This document shows positions 36,754 to 45,867 of a stretch of 64,000 nt of DNA, one piece after another. Where the stretch lies: NCBI GenBank assembly GCA_016710265.1, contig JADJJL010000003.1:790609-854608 (forward strand), written 5' to 3'. Origin of the DNA: Saprospiraceae bacterium. Lineage in GTDB: Bacteria > Bacteroidota > Bacteroidia > Chitinophagales > Saprospiraceae. Under the pieces are notes generated by a model, which had not been told where the DNA came from, did no database searches, and saw only the letters and a program-made list of their open reading frames with translations. Each line of letters opens with the position of its first letter. Positions within the stretch are counted from its first letter, which is position 1. The position numbers and the translations under genes are program-made.

Positions 36754-39700
36754 ATGAATAAGATTTTTATACCCCCCATTTTGTTCTTATTATTCTACAC
36801 TTGTAGTTTTGCACAGGCAGTACAAATAAAGAATTCACCATTAAAGGTAAATGAAAGTACAGAGAGTGCGGCACTTCAACAACAGGTAGATTGTACAACC
36901 CCTCCTATTATTGATTGTCCGCCGGATCTTACTTTATGTCCAGGAGCCACTGAAGATCCAAATGCCACCGGTTGTGCCAAGGCTATGCCTGGTCACACCA
37001 ATTGTAGACAACCTTTGGTGCGTTATATGGATAGAGAAACTTTAGGGAATTGTCCCAATGAAAAGACGATACAAAGAATTTGGATCGCAGAAGATCCGGA
37101 TGATGCCAATGTAAGAAATTTTTGTATTCAATACATTTATTATGAGGATAAGCAAGCTCCCATATTTCACAATTGTCCTCCTAATGTTACTCTTGAGACC
37201 AATGTAAAGTGTGTGGTGCTTTATACTTATGTGCCACCCCTGGTATCTGACTACTGTGGAAAAGTATGTGTGACGGCATCTCACCCGAATGGTAGTTTAT
37301 TGGCGAAAGGTGAAACTGTTATTACTTTTACTGCCATCGATGATTGTGGCAATATTGCTATTTGTAGTTATAAAGTTACAGTTCTTGAACGATGTTGTAA
37401 TGAGCCACCAAAATTGGAAATTCCAAGGAATTTTGTCGGTTGTCCGGGAAGTTCTATTGAACCTTCAACGACTGGGCGTGCATCCGCAAGACCCGCTACA
37501 CCAAATTGCAAAACTCCAATTCTTACTTTTGAAGATGATACCATTTATCATCAATTGTGCAGTCTAGTAATCTATAGACTTTGGATCGCCCGAGATCCGG
37601 ACAGAGCAGAATTGGTAAATTCACTGACACAAATAATTACACTGCATGATAAAGAAGCTCCAGTGATCATTTGTCCTAATAATATTATCGTTAATTCTGA
37701 TCCAGACTGTATGGTCACTGTAAATTGGAATGAACCACGTACGACGGATAATTGTAAATTAATTCGTGTCAGCGGATCGCATACATCTGGAACCAAATTT
37801 CCGGTTGGAATACATGTGATTAGTTTTGAAGCAGAAGATGCTTGTGGAAATAAATCCAATTGCTCATTTACCATCACTGTTGTTAAAAACTGTTGCAATA
37901 AGCCACCAGTATTGAATTGTCCTTCTGATTATTTGGCTTGTCCGGGCAGTGTTGATCCTACTATCACAGGCATAGCCAGAGCGCATTCTGCAGATCCGGG
38001 ATGTCCTGATCCTTTGGTTCATTTTGTGGATGATACCCTTCATTCAGAATTGTGTTTAATCAACATCCATAGAACATGGGTGGCAACCGATCCAGTGGAT
38101 TCAACACTTGTAACCAGATGTGTTCAAAAAATCGTTCGTCAAGATAAACAAGGGCCCTCTATTCAATGTCCAGCTAATATTACGGTGGTTTCAGATGCAG
38201 ATTGTTTTAAAAGGGTTACCTGGCCCGATATTCAGGTGCAAGACCATTGTTCTGCAGTAAGATTACTTTTATCTTTGGGTTCCGGAACCAGATTTCCTGT
38301 TGGAACTACTACGGTCTTTGCAACAGCAATAGATTCTTGTGGAAACTCTACTGGTTGTCATTTTTCTGTGACGGTCATAGAAGATTGTTGTAATAAACCT
38401 CCGATCATCGATTGTCCATCAGATTATTTGGCTTGTCCATCTTATAGTACGGATCCGAATATCACTGGTCGACCAGTGGTGAGAAAATCAAATCCAAAAT
38501 GTCAAGATCCATTGGTCAGTTATCGCGATGATACACTTAATTTTGCAAAATGTGTTTTGCATGTAAGAAGAACATGGGTGGCAAGAGATCCAGTTGATCA
38601 AACATTGGTTTCAAGCTGTACCCAGAATTTAGAATTTTATGACAAGGTAGCTCCGACCATTGTTTGTCCGACAGATATCATTGTCGTTTCAGATGCTGAT
38701 TGTTTTGCGACTGTAAGTTGGCCAAATTTACAAGTTAATGATCAGTGTTCATCTGTTCAAATATCATTATCCATTGCATCAGGTTCAAGATTTCCATTAG
38801 GAACTACCACAGTTGTTGGTACAGCAGTGGATTCATGTGGAAATACCAGCAATTGCAGTTTTACAGTAACCGTCATTGAAGATTGTTGTAACCAACCACC
38901 AATTATCCATTGCCCTGCTGACTTTTCAGGATGTCCATTGGTAGGAACGAATCCGGATCTTACCGGAAGACCAACGGTAGAAAAATTTAATCCTAAATGT
39001 GATGATCCAGTGGTTAGTTATTCAGATGATACTTTAAATTTAGTTGCGTGTGTTCTCCACGTAAGAAGAACGTGGACCGCCACAGATCCAAGAGATACCA
39101 GTTTAAAAGCAAGCTGTTCTCAAGAAATACAGTTGTTTGATAATATTGCACCTGAAGTTTTTTGTCCTGCGGATATTACTGTCAATTCTGATTTAGACTG
39201 CGGCGCATTTGTAACATGGGCAGATATACAAACTACCGACAATTGTTCTACCGTGCAAGTTTTACTTTCATTAGGATCAGGATCAAGATTTCCATTGGGT
39301 ACCACGACGGTTTTTGTAACGGCGATAGATGCTTGTGGAAATTCGAATGGTTGTACATTTAATGTCACCGTTTTGGAAACCTGTTGTAATAAACCTCCGG
39401 TTATTGAATGTCCAAATGACTTTTTAGGATGTCCGGGAGATGAATCTCCATCTCGCACAGGTGTACCCACTCTTTCAAAATCAAATCCAACTTGCGGAAA
39501 TATATTAATTAGTTATACCGATGAAGTTGTATTTGAATTAGGTTGTACAAAAGTAATTGAAAGAACATGGACCGCACAGGATTCAATTAACCCTAGTCTT
39601 CAAAGTACTTGTGTGCAAAGCATTCGATTTGAAGATGAAGTAGCACCTGTATTTAATGATTGTCCATCTGATATCACAGTTGATCCAGATTATAATTGTG

Positions 39701-41829
39701 ATGCAGTTGCCAGTTGGCCTAATCCAAGTATAAATGACAATTGTAGTGGGGTTAATCTTACATCTAGTCATCCTTCTGGAAGTCACTTTCCGATTGGAAC
39801 CACACGAGTTACCCTAACTGCAACAGATGCATGTGGTAATTCATCCACTTGCCAATTTAATATTATCGTTACTGAAGAATGTTGTAGAGCGATACCAATG
39901 ATCCAATGTCCTGCGGATTATTATGGATGTCCCGGGACTGTGATCACTCCTAATGTGTCAGGCACTGCTATTGCATTGGCTGGCTCCAGTTATTGCTTAG
40001 ACCCGGATATTACATTTACTGATACGGTACTTACAACCGGACCTTGTGTTGGTGAGATGGTGATTAAAAGAACCTGGAAAGCAACTGATCCATTACTTCC
40101 GACACTTTCTGCAGAATGTGTACAAATAATCACGCTTCAGGATACTTTGGCTCCTGAGTTTAGTGTAATACCATCCGATACCATTATAGATGCAAAAGGA
40201 GAATGCGAAATTGAAGTCAGATGGTTAGAACCAGTCATTACAGACAATTGCGGAATTCAAAATGTGGAAGTATCACATCAACAAGGATTTTTATCCAGCG
40301 CGGGTACACACACCATTATTTACAGAGCAATTGATCTATGTGGTAACGAAAAAACCATTTCTTTCCAAATCACCATTATAAATTCAGAAATTAGTGTGGA
40401 ATGTCCAGCGGATATTACAATACACAGGACCAATCCATTTCTCAATGGCGCTTATACTGCTTGGGATCTTCCTGTAGTTGAATATTGTAGTCCGTGCGTG
40501 AGTTTCATACCTGGATTTATTTATATGGGAGAATACAATGGCAAGCGATATTTTTGTTCACTGAGTCCGGAGACCTGGGATCATGCTAAAAATATAAGTG
40601 AATTAAATGGAGGTAAACTGGCGGTCATCAGAGATCAGTTTGAAAATCAATTTCTAGCCAGTAAATTAATGGGACAAACGGCATGGATTGGTGGAACCGA
40701 TCGAGTTAAAGAAGGGAAATTTGAATGGATCGATGGAAGTCCTTTTTCTTATACCAACTGGCAACCTGGTCAACCAAATGCCATCACTCCAAATGATGAT
40801 TACATTGAAATGTTCCCTGATGGAAGTTGGAATGATCAAAATGGAAATGAATCCAGAGAATTTGTAATGGAAATTCCATGTTATACTTTGACCCAGATTT
40901 CTGGTCCGCAAAGAGGTGGTTTAGCAACTTGCGGAAATCATATCATCACCTATGTAGCTAGTAAAAATGGCAATCACGATACTTGTAGTTTTAATTTAAA
41001 AGTAGATTGTGATTCAGTGACCAGATATTGTCCGGTAACTGCTTTGAACAGCAGTATCATGTGGATTAAACAAGTTGAGTTTTCCGGAATTAACCAGACT
41101 TCAGGAAACGATGGGGGTTATCATTTTTATACCTCTCCATGTGGACAATTACGTGCCGCAGAAACTTATCCAATTTGTCTTACTCCGGGATTTAAAGGAA
41201 AAGCACAAAATGTTTATTGGAAAGCATGGATTGATTACAATGGAGACGGAGTCTTCCATAATACGACTGAATTAATCTTATACGGAATTGGTAATACAAC
41301 TGTCTGCGGAAATATTACAGTACCAGGCAATGTATTACGAAATGAAGTAAGAATGAGGGTTGCGATGGCATTTGGAAATTATCCTGCGGATCCATGCACC
41401 AATATTCTTTATGGAGAAGTAGAAGACTACTGTATTCAATTGATTCCATTGGGTGGATTGACTTCTGGTTCACGTGGAAGCGATATATCAGTGGATCCAA
41501 TTATTGTGAATTGTGTTCCTAAATGTCTTGAGGAAAATGAAATTAATGAAGCTGATTCAAGAAACGGAACAATTATTGCAAATGATCAATATGATGTGAT
41601 TTTAATGCCAAATCCAGCGAACCAGCAGATTAAAATGGAATTTTTAAATGGTGTGCCTTCCTCTTATACCATTTACGATGCCACTGGTAAACAAATCTGG
41701 TATAGACCTGGAATTAAATCCTTGACAGAGGATGTAGATTTAGATAGTTGGTCTGAAGGAATGTACCATCTTAAAGTGGATTATTTGAATGGTTCGCAAG
41801 TCATTAAACGATTTATTGTACAGCGATAA
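36754..41829 (+). CDS. Giant secreted HYR-repeat protein with C-type lectin, GEVED and T9SS sorting domain
   Basis: 1691 residues from the ATG at 36754, which starts a clean signal peptide (MNKIFIPPILFLLFY to SFAQ). Seven tandem repeats of about 165 residues begin near bases 36891, 37393, 37888, 38383, 38881, 39379 and 39877. Each opens CCNxPP and contains a cysteine-rich module (CPxD, RTWxAxDP) and an HYR domain (APxIxCPxDI, SGxRFPxGTTTV, DxCGN). Then come a C-type lectin domain (about 1258-1379: GGKLAVIRDQFENQFLA, WIGGTDR, NWQPGQPNA), a GEVED domain (about 1427-1565: AWIDYNGDGVF, GEVEDYC) and a T9SS type A sorting domain (about 1609-1691, MPNPANQQIKM to KRFIVQR). Likely a calcium-dependent surface adhesin. 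Confidence 0.9.
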   Translation: MNKIFIPPILFLLFYTCSFAQAVQIKNSPLKVNESTESAALQQQVDCTTPPIIDCPPDLTLCPGATEDPNATGCAKAMPGHTNCRQPLVRYMDRETLGNCPNEKTIQRIWIAEDPDDANVRNFCIQYIYYEDKQAPIFHNCPPNVTLETNVKCVVLYTYVPPLVSDYCGKVCVTASHPNGSLLAKGETVITFTAIDDCGNIAICSYKVTVLERCCNEPPKLEIPRNFVGCPGSSIEPSTTGRASARPATPNCKTPILTFEDDTIYHQLCSLVIYRLWIARDPDRAELVNSLTQIITLHDKEAPVIICPNNIIVNSDPDCMVTVNWNEPRTTDNCKLIRVSGSHTSGTKFPVGIHVISFEAEDACGNKSNCSFTITVVKNCCNKPPVLNCPSDYLACPGSVDPTITGIARAHSADPGCPDPLVHFVDDTLHSELCLINIHRTWVATDPVDSTLVTRCVQKIVRQDKQGPSIQCPANITVVSDADCFKRVTWPDIQVQDHCSAVRLLLSLGSGTRFPVGTTTVFATAIDSCGNSTGCHFSVTVIEDCCNKPPIIDCPSDYLACPSYSTDPNITGRPVVRKSNPKCQDPLVSYRDDTLNFAKCVLHVRRTWVARDPVDQTLVSSCTQNLEFYDKVAPTIVCPTDIIVVSDADCFATVSWPNLQVNDQCSSVQISLSIASGSRFPLGTTTVVGTAVDSCGNTSNCSFTVTVIEDCCNQPPIIHCPADFSGCPLVGTNPDLTGRPTVEKFNPKCDDPVVSYSDDTLNLVACVLHVRRTWTATDPRDTSLKASCSQEIQLFDNIAPEVFCPADITVNSDLDCGAFVTWADIQTTDNCSTVQVLLSLGSGSRFPLGTTTVFVTAIDACGNSNGCTFNVTVLETCCNKPPVIECPNDFLGCPGDESPSRTGVPTLSKSNPTCGNILISYTDEVVFELGCTKVIERTWTAQDSINPSLQSTCVQSIRFEDEVAPVFNDCPSDITVDPDYNCDAVASWPNPSINDNCSGVNLTSSHPSGSHFPIGTTRVTLTATDACGNSSTCQFNIIVTEECCRAIPMIQCPADYYGCPGTVITPNVSGTAIALAGSSYCLDPDITFTDTVLTTGPCVGEMVIKRTWKATDPLLPTLSAECVQIITLQDTLAPEFSVIPSDTIIDAKGECEIEVRWLEPVITDNCGIQNVEVSHQQGFLSSAGTHTIIYRAIDLCGNEKTISFQITIINSEISVECPADITIHRTNPFLNGAYTAWDLPVVEYCSPCVSFIPGFIYMGEYNGKRYFCSLSPETWDHAKNISELNGGKLAVIRDQFENQFLASKLMGQTAWIGGTDRVKEGKFEWIDGSPFSYTNWQPGQPNAITPNDDYIEMFPDGSWNDQNGNESREFVMEIPCYTLTQISGPQRGGLATCGNHIITYVASKNGNHDTCSFNLKVDCDSVTRYCPVTALNSSIMWIKQVEFSGINQTSGNDGGYHFYTSPCGQLRAAETYPICLTPGFKGKAQNVYWKAWIDYNGDGVFHNTTELILYGIGNTTVCGNITVPGNVLRNEVRMRVAMAFGNYPADPCTNILYGEVEDYCIQLIPLGGLTSGSRGSDISVDPIIVNCVPKCLEENEINEADSRNGTIIANDQYDVILMPNPANQQIKMEFLNGVPSSYTIYDATGKQIWYRPGIKSLTEDVDLDSWSEGMYHLKVDYLNGSQVIKRFIVQR

Positions 41830-41858
41830 ATAGCCTCTAACCAAGGTTTGAAAAGACG

Positions 41859-41897
41859 ACAAAGTCTCTCCATTTTTGGGGAGGCTTTGTTATTTTA
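41859..41897 (+). terminator. Terminator of the adhesin gene
   Basis: ACAAAGTCTCTCC pairs with GGGGAGGCTTTGT (two G-T pairs) around a short loop, followed by T-rich TATTTTATTTATT. It lies 30 bases after the stop. Confidence 0.75.
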
Positions 41898-41929
41898 TTT
41901 ATTGATGAGAAAGTCTTTTTTTTTATACT

Positions 41930-43248
41930 AATTGTATATATAAATTAGTCTAATAAAATTTGACCGAACGATCTAGGCTGCAAGCCTAGTGTCGCAGGAC
42001 ACTGCGATATGTGAAGGACCGCGTTAACGAACGGTTCTTGTCATTAATTTTCCGGATCTTTAATTTCTTTTTTTGTCCTACTTTTTGGCGCGCAAAAAGT
42101 AGCAAAAACGCAGCCTTTCTAAAAGGTGACCGAACGATCTAGGCTGCAAGCCTAGTGTCGCAGGACACTGCGACAAGTGAGGGAACGCGTAAGCGATTGA
42201 ATCTATCCTTTTTGTTTGCACCAAGTGAGAGAACACCCACCAAGCAGGATTGCGGGCAAGCTGTAAGCGAATCAGGAAATAGTCTCTCTATTTTATATTC
42301 TTACTTTCTTTTGCGTGGCCAAAAGAAAGTAAGCAAAGAAAAGCCACCGGCTGGGCGTTCGCTCACCCATCATCACTTCTGCCGCTGTGCTAAAAAAACT
42401 CACACCTTCGGTGCTCAGACAGTTTTTAGCACGGGCGCGGCATTCAGTGGATGGGTCCCGAGCTGGAAAGCCCTAAGCCGGAACCTAAATCTAGCTTTTC
42501 GTTAAACGTAATAACTTGTTTTTTATGAATAAGGGATTAAGAACAAAGCTTCATTTTTACATTGTCTAATTGAATGTTGAGCCGCTGGTTTAGAAAGGCT
42601 CTTTTACTAATCGGAGATAAATTGTCAAACATTCATTCTTCCATTTCCCAATTTTCACATTTTCACATTTTCAAATTGTATTCTAACGTCGCTGGTTTAG
42701 AAAGGCTCTTTTAATACTCGGGGATGACGGAACGGTGCGCAGCAAACTCGCTGAACTAAGCGAGTTAGTGAAGGAATGGTGCATGAAGGAACGTTGCGAA
42801 GCAAACTCGCCGAACTAGGCGAGTTAGTTCCTGAACCGAGCTGATATGCAGCTCGGCGAGTAATAAAACAATTGGACTAGTCGAGTTAATGACTGAACCA
42901 CGTTGCTAACCAACGTGGAAAGAAACCGCGCTGATAACCAGCGCGGCAAGTAATAAACTTCAAAAATTTATTAATAACTGAACCGAGCTGATAACCCCGC
43001 CAAGCAAGCTGGCCGTGCACCCAACGCAGTTGGCGTGGGACACGCAGCTCAGCAGTTTATGAATAAAATAATTAATCGTCATATATATGTATCCTATCTA
43101 TCAATTTTAATTCTTCAATTTCCTAATCTACTAATTCTCTAATTTACTAATCAAATATTTCCATTTCCCAATTTTCACATTTCCACATTTCCACATTTTC
43201 TAATTCTCTAACTCTCTAATTCTCTAATTTTCTAATTTTCTAATTGTA
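41930..43248. repeat. Palindromic mosaic repeat island C
   Basis: Largest island. A 46-base unit with hairpins CTAGGCT (loop GCA) and TGTCGCAG (loop GACA) occurs twice (41962-42007 and 42128-42173). CTACTTTTTG stem 42078-42102; TTACTTTCTTTTG stem 42301-42332; long hairpin 42365-42456. Two GAACTA-loop hairpins (42745-42766 and 42804-42825), and three pentaloop hairpins (42836-42856, 42898-42918, 42926-42946), each followed after a few bases by a related tail (AAGTAATAAA after the last). The CTAATTC/CTAATTT heptamer runs fill 43110-43245. The frame 42155-42505 is repeat sequence. Confidence 0.82.
42365..42456. other. Long irregular hairpin in island C
   Basis: ACCCAT (42365-42370) pairs with ATGGGT (42451-42456); inside, GCCGC pairs with GCGGC. 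Then GTGCTAAAAA...ACT (42387-42400) pairs with AGTTTTTAGCAC (42421-42432), capped by CACC-TTC-GGTG (42403-42413). A degraded copy sits at 35110-35175. Whether it acts as RNA or as DNA is unknown. Confidence 0.55.
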
Positions 43249-43896
43249 TTATGGATAGGCTGTCCATTCACACTTACATCTCGGATTATCAAAACTGACT
43301 TCCTTACCCAATTTATTCTGTTCAGGAACTTTAGGATTACTACCACTCAAAAACAGAACTATTCCAATCACAAAAAAGATTAAACCTAATAATAAAGAAA
43401 GGCAAGACGATGCTGCGTTGTCAGCGGTTTTGATGAAAGAATCTGATTCTTTCTTGCTCGTGACCCGACTGACAATAAAAAGAATTAAACCAATACCGCT
43501 TAGAATACCACCAGCCGTTTGCATTCCACTGACTTTTTTAGTATTTGGTTTAATGAGTTGAAGAGTTTCAACGCCTGCAGCAGGAATCCTTAATTTCTTT
43601 TTCTTTGTTAGGTTAAATACCAGACTTCCATTTTCAAAAGCTTCAAGGATCAATGGTCTGCCAGAGTATTGTGTCCATTCTTTATAATCCGGATCAGATT
43701 TGATTTTAAGAACCACCGGATCATTTTTGTAAAAGCTAGTGTTTGCAAGATCTTCCCAAGTACAATGGAGTAATTTTTCTAGTGGGCTTTGAGCAATGGA
43801 TGAAAATTGAAAATGCAACAAGAATATTAATAGCAAAGCTATTCTCTTGTAAATGAATAAAATAGAATAACAGGAAAAACGTGTTAAATTTCTCAT
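43249..43896 (-). CDS. Putative membrane protein, unknown function
   Basis: 215 residues. A hydrophobic signal-like N-terminus ends FSSIAQ, followed by a polar domain containing DPVVLKIKSDPDYKEWTQYSG and NLTKKKKLRIPAAGVETLQLI. Two transmembrane helices follow, near 128-145 (TAGGILSGIGLILFIV) and 165-190 (SLLLGLIFFVIGIVLFL), then a short cysteine-containing tail (RCKCEW). I do not recognise a family. It lies directly against repeat island C, and its stop is only one base from the end of the heptamer run, so that run would be in its 3' untranslated region. Confidence 0.6.
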   Translation of the reverse strand: MRNLTRFSCYSILFIYKRIALLLIFLLHFQFSSIAQSPLEKLLHCTWEDLANTSFYKNDPVVLKIKSDPDYKEWTQYSGRPLILEAFENGSLVFNLTKKKKLRIPAAGVETLQLIKPNTKKVSGMQTAGGILSGIGLILFIVSRVTSKKESDSFIKTADNAASSCLSLLLGLIFFVIGIVLFLSGSNPKVPEQNKLGKEVSFDNPRCKCEWTAYP

Positions 43897-44092
43897 AGGT
43901 GTGTTTTTAGACTGCTAAATTAACAAGTTTTTAGAAATGTAGATTTTTTTCAATATTTTTTAAGTGGATGACGATTTTGTAATATTATCAACTGCCGGAT
44001 CGGAGAGTTTGCCAGTAATGCTTAATTGAGTGAAGCCTAGATCCTGGTTGTTTCAAACCAAAATCCTTTGAACTAATTTTTTTTGTGCAAAA

Positions 44093-44352
44093 TCCAATAA
44101 CTGATTATTTTTACCATTCGGAAGAAAGGGAGACTCTGAGTGGAGATCATTTTCAAAAGGCAATTTTTTAATTAATCGCGATAGAAAATTGCCAAATGAT
44201 CAAAAAAAGCATCGCTTGAAACCGGATTAGTTCCACAAGATGATCAAATTTTATTTTGCTAAAATTGGATCTAAAACCTTAAACGTGAGTCGATTACAAG
44301 CAATTTGTTCGACGGGTACGACGGCAGAGCCATTTTATTTTTTTGAGAAAAT
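44093..44352. repeat. 258-bp direct repeat, copy 1
   Basis: Nearly the same sequence as 45323-45580, in the same orientation, with a few substitutions and one-base indels. Starts TCCAATAACTGATTATTTTT and ends after GACGGCAGAGCCATTT. No intact gene in this copy. The two copies bracket the toxin-antitoxin pair. The rest of the 43897-44400 gap shows nothing else. Confidence 0.8.
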
Positions 44353-44400
44353 TTGTTATTAGCTCTGATCCTTGAAATACTTAATTTTGTATCAAATTAT

Positions 44401-44433
44401 AGTTTCTAAATATAGAAACTTATATTATCTTTG
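44401..44433 (+). promoter_or_regulatory. Toxin-antitoxin promoter and operator palindrome
   Basis: AGTTTCTA (44401-44408) and its exact complement TAGAAACT (44413-44420), four-base spacer, form a 20-base perfect palindrome. An exact -7 box TATCTTTG follows at 44426-44433. The position just upstream of the -7 box suits autorepression by the HTH antitoxin. The -7 box overlaps the TTG at 44431, so translation may begin further in. Confidence 0.6.
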
Positions 44434-44781
44434 CATAAAGTTTGGATTTTGAGATATTTTCAAACAAAATTTTTGGAAGAGGCAAATCAGTTTTTAGGGC
44501 AGCTTCATTTAAAAGCCGTTAAGAAGGTATTTTATAATATTGATAAAGCTGAGCAAATAAATGATTCCACTTTGTTTAAAAAAATTCATCCAGAAATTTG
44601 GGAATTTAGAACTGAATATTTCGGGCAGGAAATAAGACTGTTGGCTTTTTGGGATAAGGATGATAAATCCAAAACATTGGTTATTGCCACGAGTGGATTT
44701 ATAAAAAAATCTAAGAAGACGCCGAAAAATGAAATTGAAAAAGCTCTAAATATCAAATTGAATTATTTTGATCATAAATGA
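44431..44781 (+). CDS. higB: RelE/ParE-superfamily toxin (HigB / Gp49-like)
   Basis: Up to 116 residues, mRNA-interfering toxin type. Typical stretches are RYFQTKFLEEANQFLGQL, KIHPEIWEFRTEYFGQEIRLLAFWDK, LVIATSGFIKKSKKTPKNEIEKAL, with the basic and aromatic residues usual for the Gp49-like HigB fold. The only start in frame is TTG 44431 (or a TTG at 44449). Because the -7 box covers 44431, the shorter start is quite possible. The toxin-first order, with the HTH antitoxin seven bases downstream, is the HigBA arrangement. The gene pair sits between two copies of a 258-bp repeat. Confidence 0.85.
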   Translation: MHKVWILRYFQTKFLEEANQFLGQLHLKAVKKVFYNIDKAEQINDSTLFKKIHPEIWEFRTEYFGQEIRLLAFWDKDDKSKTLVIATSGFIKKSKKTPKNEIEKALNIKLNYFDHK

Positions 44782-44788
44782 ATTAGTA

Positions 44789-45115
44789 ATGGTAAAATCA
44801 AAAATTAAAATGTATTCCTTATCAGAAATGAAGGACAAGCATCTTGGGAAAATAGGAACAACAACTCGTGATCAATATGAATATGAATTGAGAATGGATA
44901 TATTGGGTCACATGATCAAGAGTGCCAGGTTAGAAAGAAACTTAACACAAGATCAATTGGGCAAATTAGTTGGAGTTCAAAAGGCGCAGATTTCCAAATT
45001 GGAAAATAATGCAAACAGTGCTACCATCGATACAATCCTGAAAGTTTTTAAGGCATTGGAAGCGGACATTCTTTTTAGTGTTAAAATCGAGGAACAATAT
45101 CTTGAATTAGCCTAA
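44789..45115 (+). CDS. higA: HigA-like helix-turn-helix antitoxin
   Basis: 108 residues from ATG 44789; a TTG at 44768 would overlap the toxin stop and is less likely. The C-terminal two thirds are an XRE-type helix-turn-helix (RLERNLTQDQLGKLVGVQKAQISKLENN, then ATIDTILKVFKALEADI). The N-terminal part (MVKSKIKMYSLSEMKDKHLGK) probably binds the toxin. It should neutralise HigB and repress the operon through the palindrome at 44401-44420. It has the usual seven-base gap to the toxin gene. Confidence 0.9.
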   Translation: MVKSKIKMYSLSEMKDKHLGKIGTTTRDQYEYELRMDILGHMIKSARLERNLTQDQLGKLVGVQKAQISKLENNANSATIDTILKVFKALEADILFSVKIEEQYLELA

Positions 45116-45322
45116 AAGAGAAGGAGTAATGTGATTGTATTTCCGCAATGATCAATCAATATTTTAATTATTAACCAGAAGATATATTGAACTTAATTAC
45201 ATGATAGAAGCTTTGAAAGACTTTGTGGTCAATTCTTTTCGTTCGCTAGAAAAAATGTGATTTTAAGTTGGATACCCAAACAGATCGACTGATTAATCTA
45301 AAGCAAATTTTTTTTTGGAAAT

Positions 45323-45580
45323 TCCAATAACTGATTATTTTTACCATTCGGAAGAAAGGGAGAATCTTTGTGAAGATCATTTTTCAAAAGGCAATTTTTC
45401 AATTAATCGCGATAGAAAATTGCCAAATGATCAAAAACAAACATCTCTTGAAACCGGATTAGTTCCACAATATGATCAAATTTTATTTTGATAAAATTGG
45501 ATCTAAAACATTAAACGTGAGTCGATTAAAAGCAATTTGTTCGACGGGTACGACGGCAGAGCCATTTGATTTTTTTGGAA
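45323..45580. repeat. 258-bp direct repeat, copy 2
   Basis: Second copy of the repeat at 44093-44352. Two short frames cross it, one at 45472-45666 (ends LGIIGAPL) and one reading ITDYFYHSEERE, but neither is intact in both copies, so neither is annotated as a gene. It may be a remnant of an older coding or mobile sequence. Flanking 45116-45322 and 45581-45775 show nothing else. Confidence 0.8.
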
Positions 45581-45775
45581 GAATTAAGACGCGGTTTGAT
45601 CACCCACTTGTAAGAAGCAGGTACAGTTCTGAGCTATATTTAGGAATTATTGGGGCACCACTGTAGTAGAACTACAGAGATTAACACCCATGTAAGTAAT
45701 TATAGCATCCATAAAATAAAAAGCCCTTTTGATGATTTATAAAACAGATGTCTTTGAAAACAAGTCTAACTTTTC

Positions 45776-45824
45776 TCAGACTTATACAACACATTACTGT
45801 TGTATAGGTCTGATTTTGTCAGAC
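45776..45824. promoter_or_regulatory. Two mutually exclusive hairpins upstream of the ATPase gene
   Basis: TCAGAC (45776-45781) and ATACAAC (45784-45790) pair with GTTGTAT (45799-45805) and GTCTGA (45808-45813). But the same GTCTGA also pairs with a second TCAGAC at 45819-45824 across TTTTG. Only one pairing can form at a time. The ATG of the ATPase gene is 44 bases downstream. Confidence 0.5.
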
Positions 45825-45867
45825 ATATAAACAAGTTACCAGCAATTTTAACACACATTTACAAAAT

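Noticed and set aside
39120..39470. Antisense frames inside the giant HYR gene (also 37042-37284, 37572-37898, 39583-39786)
   Set aside because: Shadows of the strongly coding plus strand.
42155..42505. 116-codon frame in island C, and similar ones at 34716-34943 and 34978-35191
   Set aside because: They consist of repeat modules read through; palindromes leave few stops by chance.
45472..45666. 64-codon frame ending LGIIGAPL in the second direct repeat
   Set aside because: The first copy of the repeat does not keep the frame and no family was recognised. It could be a gene remnant, but is not supported as a gene.
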